A DNA stretch of 19,082 bases from JBFGWM01 sp041588495 (lineage in GTDB: Bacteria; Pseudomonadota; Gammaproteobacteria; Pseudomonadales; JBFGWM01), in contig JBFGWM010000025.1 of NCBI GenBank assembly GCA_041588495.1, forward strand, positions 1-19,082, read 5' to 3'. Position 1 is the first letter of the stretch. Each line of letters opens with the position of its first letter. The translations under genes and the position numbers were made by a program. Under the pieces are notes generated by a model. It did no database searches. It worked only from the letters and a program-made list of their open reading frames with translations, and had not been told where the DNA came from. This document shows positions 13,821-19,082 of the stretch, piece by piece.

Positions 13821-14903
13821 ATGCCTATGAAGATTCCAGAAGATCTGCAGAATGTCCTGATGCCGGTGGATACGTTCACCAAAGCCCGTCGCGTACGGGT
13901 GCCGGGGAAGCGACTCGAGGCCATGCGCAAGGCGGCCCGCGAATTTCGTGCGCAGATGCTGGCCGGGCCGCAGGTGCGCTATTACCGCAGTCTCGGTCTG
14001 GTGCGGGTGCCCTATCCCTCGCGCTACGCATTTCTCAACGCCGGGCGTATCGCGTCCCCCTATGTGCATATTTTCAATCGCCTGTTCATCGTGCAGGTCG
14101 ATACTTCCGACGGACTGAAAACCCTGCTCCTGTCTCCCTCTGACGTGGACCGCAATGGTGAGACCCCGTTCTTCTCGCGTCTCAGCCACTCCTTCGGGAA
14201 GCTGGAGAATGTCGGTACCAAATTGATCGCGCCGATCGAGAACACGGTCGAGTCCGCCCTCGCGCGGAGCGGAATCCGTCCCGAGCAGGTCGATTTCATC
14301 AGTTACGACCACCTGCACACCCAGGATGTGCGCCGCTGGCTGGGTGGCGATGGCTTCGAACCGTATTTTCCGAATGCCCGTTTGCTGGTGATGCGCGAGG
14401 AATGGGAGGCCATGCAGGGGCTGACGCCACCCCAGGCGGAGTGGTATTGCCCGCATGGCGCGCGCGGGGTCGCCAAGGATCGGGTGGTGGTGCTGGACCG
14501 CGACGTGATGGTTGGCGACGGGCTGGCACTCGTGCGTACACCGGGACATACCATGGGCAACCATTCCTTTGTCGCGCACACGCCGGACGGGCTGCTGGTC
14601 ACCAGCGAAAACGGGGTCGGGCCGGACAGCTACGCGCCGCTGCACTCGCGGGTTCCCGGCCTGGCGCGCTACGCCGAAGACACCGGCATGGAGGTCGTCC
14701 TCAACGGCAACACGCTCGAGGGCGGCCTCGAGCAGTACATCTCCATGGTGGTCGAGAAGGAGATTGCCGGCCCCTCGCCGCGCAACCCGGATTTTCCGAA
14801 CATCGCCAGTTCCTCGGAGCTGACCGCGTACTGGCTGTTCCCGGGCTATCGCCCCAGTTTCGGACTCGGCGATGTCGAGTTCGGCAAGCTGCAGGTCGCC
14901 TGA
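13821..14903 (+). CDS. Atypical metallo-beta-lactamase-fold protein
   Basis: Protein of 360 residues with an MBL-like core in its second half and about 100 N-terminal residues that I do not recognise. The metal motif is altered: where HxHxDH is expected it reads HLHTQD (H164, H166, then Q168, D169). H243 in TPGHTMGNHSF is a good second-site ligand, but the later Asp block reads TSENGVG. This looks like a divergent family that may bind one metal or none. It starts 58 bp after the SDR gene and is followed 24 bp later by the membrane hydroxylase, so the three are probably one unit. The ribosome site before ATG 13821 is weak; ATG 13827 is an alternative. Confidence 0.8.
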   Translation: MPMKIPEDLQNVLMPVDTFTKARRVRVPGKRLEAMRKAAREFRAQMLAGPQVRYYRSLGLVRVPYPSRYAFLNAGRIASPYVHIFNRLFIVQVDTSDGLKTLLLSPSDVDRNGETPFFSRLSHSFGKLENVGTKLIAPIENTVESALARSGIRPEQVDFISYDHLHTQDVRRWLGGDGFEPYFPNARLLVMREEWEAMQGLTPPQAEWYCPHGARGVAKDRVVVLDRDVMVGDGLALVRTPGHTMGNHSFVAHTPDGLLVTSENGVGPDSYAPLHSRVPGLARYAEDTGMEVVLNGNTLEGGLEQYISMVVEKEIAGPSPRNPDFPNIASSSELTAYWLFPGYRPSFGLGDVEFGKLQVA

Positions 14904-14927
14904 GCCGGGAACCCGGGGCCCGTCATC

Positions 14928-15743
14928 GTGACTGTGGAATGGGATGGGTGGCTGCGGATCTACTCCGAGCCGATGTTCTGGATGTTCCCGGTGGCCACCA
15001 CCCTGATCGGGACCGGCGCATTCCTGCTCTTCGCGCTGCCCTGGACCCTGCTGGCCTGGCTCGACCCACCCGCGCTGCGCCGGTACAAGATCCAGCAGAA
15101 GCCTTTCGAGGTCGGGCGCTATTTCTGGCCCTGCATGGCGCGCATCCTCATCAACACCTGCATCCTGTTTTTGCTGCTGGTCGCCAGTTGGCCGCTGTTG
15201 CGCCTGGGCGGGATTCACATGGGCGAACTGCCGTCGTGGCCGGTCATCGTCCTGCAGTTCCTGTTCTTTATCGTGCTGGATGATTTCCTCTATTACTGGA
15301 TGCACCGGCTGATGCACACGCGCTTCCTGCTGCGTCATGTGCACTCGGTCCATCACCGCCTGCGCAACCCGTTTGCCCTGGCCGGCAATTATTTCAACTG
15401 GGCGGAACTGGCGATGACCAGCACGCTGGTCCTGGTGGGTCCCCTGCTGGTCGGCGCCCACCTGTACGTGGTCTGGGCCTGGGTGGTGTTTCGCCAGTAC
15501 GAAGCGGCGGACGGGCACACGGGCTACAACCTGCCCTGGGATCCGGGACATCTGCTGCCCGTGTATAATGGCGCCGTGTACCACGACTTCCACCATGCCC
15601 GCTACCAGGGCAACTATGCCGGGTTCCTGCCCTACCTCGACCGGTTCTGGGGCACCTACGCGAAGGGATACGCCGACTATCTCCGCGTGGCGGGATCCGG
15701 CGCGAAGGGCACGGCCGAAGACACCTCCCCGCGAGAATCCTGA
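14928..15743 (+). CDS. Membrane di-iron hydroxylase, sterol desaturase/C-4 methylsterol oxidase-like
   Basis: Fatty acid hydroxylase superfamily protein of 271 residues with a GTG start. The histidine clusters that hold the di-iron centre are all present: HRLMH (126-130), HSVHH (139-143), H197 in GHTGY and HDFHH (219-223). Hydrophobic segments lie at about 17-42, 72-92, 103-124 and 166-188. The stretch VVWAWVVFRQYEAADGHTGY, then NLPWDP and HHARYQGNYA, follows eukaryotic ERG25/MSMO1 closely as I recall it, so oxidation of a sterol- or triterpenoid-like ring methyl is plausible. A simpler lipid substrate cannot be excluded. It is third after the 3beta-HSD-like SDR and the MBL-fold gene. Confidence 0.88.
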   Translation: MTVEWDGWLRIYSEPMFWMFPVATTLIGTGAFLLFALPWTLLAWLDPPALRRYKIQQKPFEVGRYFWPCMARILINTCILFLLLVASWPLLRLGGIHMGELPSWPVIVLQFLFFIVLDDFLYYWMHRLMHTRFLLRHVHSVHHRLRNPFALAGNYFNWAELAMTSTLVLVGPLLVGAHLYVVWAWVVFRQYEAADGHTGYNLPWDPGHLLPVYNGAVYHDFHHARYQGNYAGFLPYLDRFWGTYAKGYADYLRVAGSGAKGTAEDTSPRES

Positions 15744-15808
15744 ACCATGCTCTTCGAAACACATTATCTGATATCCGCCCGATCATGGAGCGGAAGGACA
15801 ACCTACCG

Positions 15809-16813
15809 ATGAAGAATCCCTACAAGTTGCCGCCCGTCAGGGAAACCGCGGAAGGCAAGACCCGCCGGCTCGGCGTCGAGATCGAGTTTGCCGGCCTGCG
15901 GATTGAAAAGATTTCCAGCGTCCTGCAGGACACCGTGGGCGGCAATATCCGGCTGGTGAGCCCCTACGAGCACAAGATTGTCGATACCCCGTACGGGGAT
16001 TTCGTGATTGAACTGGACTATAACTTCCTGCTTGCCCTCGGGCGCAAGGAGGACCAGATCGACCTTCCCGAGTCGCTCTCCGATTTCAAGGACTTCTCCG
16101 AGGACCTGCTCTCCGCGGTGGCCCGCTTCTTCGTGCCGTTCGAGGTGGTGACACCGCCACTGCCCATCGACGACATCGCCTGGCTGGACGAACTGGGGGC
16201 CAAGTTGCAGGCAGCGGGCGCGCTGGGAACCCGCAGTTCATTGCTGTACGGTTTCGGGCTGCACCTGAACATGGAACTGCCGGCTCTGGACGTCGAAACC
16301 GTGCTGCGCTATTTCCGCGCGTTCCTGGTTTCCTACGCCTGGCTGAAGGAAATGGACGAGACCGATCTCACCCGGCAGATCGCACCGCACATCCAGCCTT
16401 TTTCGAAGGACTATGTGCGCAAGGTGCTGTCCAGCGCCTATGCACCGGACATGGACCAGTTCATCGACGATTACCTGGAGGACAACCCCAGCCGCAATCG
16501 TGCGCTGGACATGCTGCCGTTGCTCTCGCACATCGATCGCCAGCGGGTTCTCAAGGTGGTCAAGGACGAACTGGTCAACCCGAGGCCGACCTTCCATTAT
16601 CGCCTCCCGAACTGCGAGATCGACGATCCGAAGTGGAGCGTCTCGGACTCGTGGAACCACTGGGTCCAGGTGGAGGAACTTGCCGAGGACCGGGCGCGTC
16701 TCGACGAAAGTCGTGAAGCCTACCTCAAGTACCTCAAGAACCCGGTAGCGGGTCTGTTCGGAGACTGGGCGAAGAGGTCCGAGAAATGGCTCGCCGTCCC
16801 CTCATCGGCGTAA
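15809..16813 (+). CDS. Amidoligase-family enzyme (COOH-NH2 ligase, Amidoligase_2 type)
   Basis: Protein of 334 residues resembling the glutamine synthetase-like amidoligase family, predicted ATP-dependent ligases that join a carboxylate to an amine. Visible motifs are LGVEIEFAGL (21-30, with the paired acidic E24/E26), DFVIELDYNF, FEVVTPPLPIDD (111-122) and GFGLHLNMEL (148-156, H152 and N154). These correspond to the GVEIEF, E-hh-SPP and GhHhHh signatures of the family. I prefer ATG 15809, which has AAGGA 10 bases upstream, over ATG 15785, which has no ribosome site. It overlaps the following C26 amidotransferase by 28 bp. No substrate is established for this group; gamma-glutamyl or peptide amide formation is the expectation. 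Confidence 0.85.
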   Translation: MKNPYKLPPVRETAEGKTRRLGVEIEFAGLRIEKISSVLQDTVGGNIRLVSPYEHKIVDTPYGDFVIELDYNFLLALGRKEDQIDLPESLSDFKDFSEDLLSAVARFFVPFEVVTPPLPIDDIAWLDELGAKLQAAGALGTRSSLLYGFGLHLNMELPALDVETVLRYFRAFLVSYAWLKEMDETDLTRQIAPHIQPFSKDYVRKVLSSAYAPDMDQFIDDYLEDNPSRNRALDMLPLLSHIDRQRVLKVVKDELVNPRPTFHYRLPNCEIDDPKWSVSDSWNHWVQVEELAEDRARLDESREAYLKYLKNPVAGLFGDWAKRSEKWLAVPSSA

Positions 16814-17466
16814 CCGGGCCCGGCCGGCGCGGTACCCTGGCCTGGACGTTCACCGCCTGGGCGGTGCTGACCTGTGGTGGCAGGCCACTGCGCATGCGGC
16901 CGGACATCGATTCGATTCCCTCGAACCTGGACGGGGTGGTGATCGGGGGCGGTGACGACATCAATCCGGTGCTTTACGACGAGCCTGACGACCAGCCGGA
17001 CCTCTACGACGCGGAGCGCGATGAGTTTGAAACCGAGGTGATCGAGTACGCCCTCACCGGGCGGCCGATTCCCCTCCTTGGCATCTGTCGCGGATCCCAG
17101 TTGCTGAATGTCACCCTTGGCGGAACCCTGCACGCAGACATCCGGCACATGCGGCAGCGCACCTCCAACCGCGATACCGTGCTGCCGCTCAAGCAACTGC
17201 ATGTCGAGGATGACTCGCGGCTGGCCGGGATCATCGGTACGGGGCCCGGTCGCATCAACAGCCTGCACCACCAGGCGATCAAGAAAAGCGGTCGCGATCT
17301 GCGTATCGCAGCGCGGGACAGTGACGGCTTCGTGCAGGCCGTGGAATACACCGGCGAACGGTTCCTGTTCGGCGTCCAGTGGCACCCCGAGTACCTGCCC
17401 TACCTGCCCCGCCAGCGCGCCCTGTTTCGGGCCCTGGTCAGGGCTGCGGCCGACGGCAACGGTTGA
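16786..17466 (+). CDS. Class I glutamine amidotransferase / gamma-glutamyl hydrolase (peptidase C26, PuuD-like)
   Basis: Protein of 226 residues in the PuuD-like C26 branch. The nucleophile is C101 in LLGICRGSQLLNV, followed by GGTLHADI. The His and Glu of the triad are H200 and E202 in GVQWHPEY. DGVVIGGGDDINPVLY (49-64) and the pair INSLHHQAIK are family blocks. PuuD hydrolyses gamma-glutamyl-GABA; this shorter protein need not share that substrate. GAGG lies 8 bases before ATG 16786 inside the end of the amidoligase gene, and the 28-bp overlap implies translational coupling. A ligase that makes a gamma-glutamyl amide plus a hydrolase that removes it would be a coherent pathway, but this is inference. 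Confidence 0.92.
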   Translation: MARRPLIGVTGPGRRGTLAWTFTAWAVLTCGGRPLRMRPDIDSIPSNLDGVVIGGGDDINPVLYDEPDDQPDLYDAERDEFETEVIEYALTGRPIPLLGICRGSQLLNVTLGGTLHADIRHMRQRTSNRDTVLPLKQLHVEDDSRLAGIIGTGPGRINSLHHQAIKKSGRDLRIAARDSDGFVQAVEYTGERFLFGVQWHPEYLPYLPRQRALFRALVRAAADGNG

Positions 17467-17505
17467 ACCGCGACCCCCTTCCCGGGTCAAACCTCAAAAC
17501 GCCCC

Positions 17506-17518
17506 GGAGAAGATCTCC
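17506..17518 (+). other. Small hairpin covering the DUF2845 ribosome site
   Basis: GGAGA-AGA-TCTCC is a perfect 5-bp inverted repeat with a 3-base loop. Its left arm is the likely ribosome-binding site, and the right arm ends one base before the ATG at 17520. Folding would hide the ribosome site. The stem is short and may be coincidental. Confidence 0.3.
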
Positions 17519-17519
17519 C

Positions 17520-17816
17520 ATGAAACCTGGGATAGGCGCCTTGCTCGTGTTCTGCCTGATGCAGGTTTCCGTCTACGCGGTTGCCGACAGCATGCGCTGC
17601 GGCCAACGGTTCGTGAAAACCGGGGATTACAGCGCGGAAATCCTGCTCGCCTGCGGTGAGCCCATGTACCGGGAACACGTCGGTTTCGCCCACCAGGGAG
17701 ACCTGCACATCGACGTCGAGCACTGGACCTACAGCCGTGGCCCCGGACAGTTCCTGAGGATTCTCGTTTTCCGTGGCGGCCGCCTGCACCGCATCGAGGA
17801 TGGCGGACGGGAATAG
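17520..17816 (+). CDS. Small exported DUF2845 protein
   Basis: Protein of 98 residues with a clear signal peptide (MKPG, then a hydrophobic stretch GALLVFCLMQVSVYA, probable cleavage near AVA-DS at 22-24). The mature part shows the DUF2845 pattern of SMRCG, then GDYSAEILLACGEP, with two cysteines (C27 and C45) that could form a disulfide. RILVFRGGRLHRIEDGG closes the protein. It is predicted to be periplasmic, with unknown function. The frame is open further upstream, but ATG 17520 is the only start that gives a signal peptide and it has a GGAGA ribosome site. It sits 53 bp after the amidotransferase gene; a shared role is not evident. Confidence 0.88.
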   Translation: MKPGIGALLVFCLMQVSVYAVADSMRCGQRFVKTGDYSAEILLACGEPMYREHVGFAHQGDLHIDVEHWTYSRGPGQFLRILVFRGGRLHRIEDGGRE

Positions 17817-17824
17817 GTCTTGCG

Positions 17825-17841
17825 TTTCCCGACAGGGGAAA
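17825..17841 (+). other. Intergenic hairpin after DUF2845
   Basis: TTTCCC-GACAG-GGGAAA is a perfect 6-bp inverted repeat starting 9 bases after the DUF2845 stop. No U-tract follows, so it is at best a weak terminator or a 3'-end stabilising stem. Confidence 0.3.
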
Positions 17842-17878
17842 GCATCCTGCTCCCGAATTGATTCCGGGAGGCGCCGTC

Positions 17879-18697
17879 ATGCCCGAATTTTCCACCCTCG
17901 AAGTCGAATGTTCCGATCACGTCGCAACGGTCCGCCTGAACCGTCCGCAGCAGGCGAACGCCATGAATGGTGCGATGTGGAAGGAGCTGCGTGCTCTCGG
18001 CGATTGGGCCTCGGAGGAGCCGGAGGTCCGGGCCGTGGTGCTCAGTGGTGAGGGCAAACACTTTACGGCCGGCATCGATCTGCAACTCCTCATGGAGATC
18101 CAGTCGCAGATCGCGCCGCTGGGGGATGGTCGCAAGCAGGAAAAACTGCGCCGCATCATCAAGGACCTGCAGGATTCGATCTCGGCCATGGAGAACTGCA
18201 CCAAGCCGGTGATCGCGGCGGTCCACGGCTGTTGCTACGGCGGCGGCATCGACTTGGTGACGGCCTGCGATATTCGCTACGCCACCGCCGACGCAAGGTT
18301 TTGCGTCAAGGAGATCGACCTCGGCATCGTGGCCGATGTCGGAACCCTGCAACGCCTGCCCACCGTGGTGCCCGGCGGCATCGCCCGCGAACTGGCCCTG
18401 ACCGGGCGCGAATTCAGTGGCACGGAGGCAGCCGGATTCGGGCTGGTCAACGCGGTATTCGAGAACCCCGGGGCATTGCTCGAGCACGCCCTGGGCGTGG
18501 CCCGTACGATTGCCGCCAAATCGCCGTTGGCCGTGCGCGGCACCAAGGCGATTCTCAACCATGCCCGGGACCACGGTGTCGCCGAAGGGCTCGACTACGT
18601 GGCAACCTGGAACGCGGCAATGCTGCAGTCCACGGACCTGCGCGAGGCCATGACCGCTTTCATGCAGAAACGGGAACCGGTTTTCGAGGAGGCCTGA
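17879..18697 (+). CDS. Crotonase-fold enzyme, delta(3,5)-delta(2,4)-dienoyl-CoA isomerase-like (ECH1 type)
   Basis: Crotonase of 272 residues. KHFTAGIDLQLL (60-71) and VHGCCYGGGIDLVTACDIRY (115-134) are the CoA-binding/oxyanion regions. The acidic triad of rat ECH1 (D176, E196, D204) is matched here by D125 (GGGID), E145 (VKEID) and D153 (ADVGTLQRL), with identical spacing of 20 and 8. The C-terminal RDHGVAEGLDYVATWNAAML also follows ECH1. It should shift double bonds in 3,5-dienoyl-CoA made during beta-oxidation of odd-position unsaturated fatty acids. ATG 17879 is chosen because GGGAGG lies just upstream; an in-frame TTG at 17858 would add 7 residues across that ribosome site. It converges on the right-edge gene with a 19-bp gap. 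Confidence 0.92.
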   Translation: MPEFSTLEVECSDHVATVRLNRPQQANAMNGAMWKELRALGDWASEEPEVRAVVLSGEGKHFTAGIDLQLLMEIQSQIAPLGDGRKQEKLRRIIKDLQDSISAMENCTKPVIAAVHGCCYGGGIDLVTACDIRYATADARFCVKEIDLGIVADVGTLQRLPTVVPGGIARELALTGREFSGTEAAGFGLVNAVFENPGALLEHALGVARTIAAKSPLAVRGTKAILNHARDHGVAEGLDYVATWNAAMLQSTDLREAMTAFMQKREPVFEEA

Positions 18698-18716
18698 GGA
18701 TTCCGGCGCGCTACGG

Positions 18717-19082
18717 TCAGAGGGCTTCCTTGCCACGCGCGCGGTGTTCAAGCTCGTAACGCCCCAGGGCGGTACGGAACTCCGCGGACTCATATTGCAG
18801 CGTGACGAAGCCGGTGCCTTCTGCGGTGCCGTTCAGTTCAAGGCGCACGGCCAGGTCTCCGTGGCGGTAGGTGGAGTGCCACCAGCCACATTTTTCGTCG
18901 TTCAGGCACTGGTAGAACTGGTCAGGTCCGGTGAATTCCGCGAGCCCGAAGATCTCGTGGACCTCCGGCAACCCGTACTTCTCCGAAAGCGCCAGTTTCA
19001 GTTCGCGATAGCGTTCACGCCCGTGCATGCCGTTGGGGTCCCCGTGAATCAGCGAGCTCACGTACTGGACTTTGACCAGACC
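18717..19082 (-). CDS. Unrecognised protein, 5' part cut by window edge
   Basis: C-terminal 121 residues of a minus-strand gene; the stop is TGA at 18717-18719. The frame is still open at the right edge. The upstream residues (GLVKVQY then SSLIHGDPNG) read as natural continuation, so the in-frame GTG at 19061 is probably internal and the real start lies outside. The visible part contains YRELKLALSEKYGLP, FYQCLNDEKCGWWHSTY with two cysteines, and a beta-rich RLELNGTAEGTGFVTLQYES ending in a basic tail. The fragment suggests a small extracytoplasmic domain, but I cannot assign a family or function. Confidence 0.8.
   Translation of the reverse strand, partial: GLVKVQYVSSLIHGDPNGMHGRERYRELKLALSEKYGLPEVHEIFGLAEFTGPDQFYQCLNDEKCGWWHSTYRHGDLAVRLELNGTAEGTGFVTLQYESAEFRTALGRYELEHRARGKEAL

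Noticed and set aside
11861..13930. 689-codon open frame on the minus strand
   Set aside because: It runs antisense to the CYTH, DUF427 and SDR genes, has low-complexity Arg/Pro/His-rich translation and no recognisable domain; long shadow frames are expected at this GC content.
13719..15764. 681-codon open frame on the minus strand
   Set aside because: Antisense to the MBL-fold and hydroxylase genes, whose motifs are unmistakable on the plus strand; its translation is His/Gln-rich without domain signature.
1..19082. tRNA, rRNA, IS elements, integrase or attachment sites
   Set aside because: Nothing recognisable on either strand; the gene content is compact and housekeeping-like.

Overview
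The window reads as chromosomal DNA from a GC-rich Gammaproteobacterium. The clues are a bioB-bioF order divergent from comF, a typical proteobacterial modABC set, DUF427, DUF2845 and HDOD genes, short intergenic gaps and many overlapping start/stop codons. A Chromatiales or Ectothiorhodospiraceae-like host is possible, but that is only an impression. I see no rRNA, tRNA, phage, IS element or CRISPR array, so this looks like ordinary but poorly characterised chromosomal territory. Both edges cut a gene: bioF on the left, and an unrecognised minus-strand gene on the right.

Region 1 (1-5609): bioB and bioF (minus) diverge from comF-modA-modB-modC (plus). The 125-bp divergent region holds a good sigma70-type promoter for bioB. 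A two-armed sequence resembling the BirA (biotin repressor) operator overlaps both the bioB -35 box and the comF start codon. comF/modA and modB/modC overlap by ATGA and modA/modB are 3 bp apart, so molybdate uptake appears to be cotranscribed with comF behind a biotin operator.

Region 2 (5629-10504): a minus-strand gene encodes an acidic protein with five exact-period 28-residue repeats. Opposite it runs a likely four-gene plus-strand unit: HDOD signalling protein, metallo-beta-lactamase-fold hydrolase, GST-like protein and an alpha/beta hydrolase resembling animal MEST/PEG1. The HDOD start lies directly behind about 70 bp of dense GC-rich palindromes.

Region 3 (10533-12733): on the minus strand a formyltransferase-fold enzyme overlaps a cereblon-type CULT-domain protein, which keeps the zinc cysteines and the three cage tryptophans. 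Divergent from them are a short CYTH/TTM triphosphatase and a DUF427 protein.

Region 4 (12779-15743): a 3beta-HSD-type extended SDR, an atypical MBL-fold protein and an ERG25/SMO-like membrane hydroxylase form a compact unit. It suggests oxidative modification of a sterol-like or other polycyclic or long-chain lipid.

Region 5 (15809-19082): an amidoligase-family ligase overlaps a C26-type glutamine amidotransferase/gamma-glutamyl hydrolase, forming a candidate uncharacterised gamma-glutamyl or peptide-amide pathway. It is followed by a small exported DUF2845 protein, an ECH1-like dienoyl-CoA isomerase and the cut right-edge gene.

The best candidates for undescribed biology are the amidoligase/GATase pair, the formyltransferase/CULT pair, the SDR-MBL-SMO lipid module and the 28-residue repeat protein.
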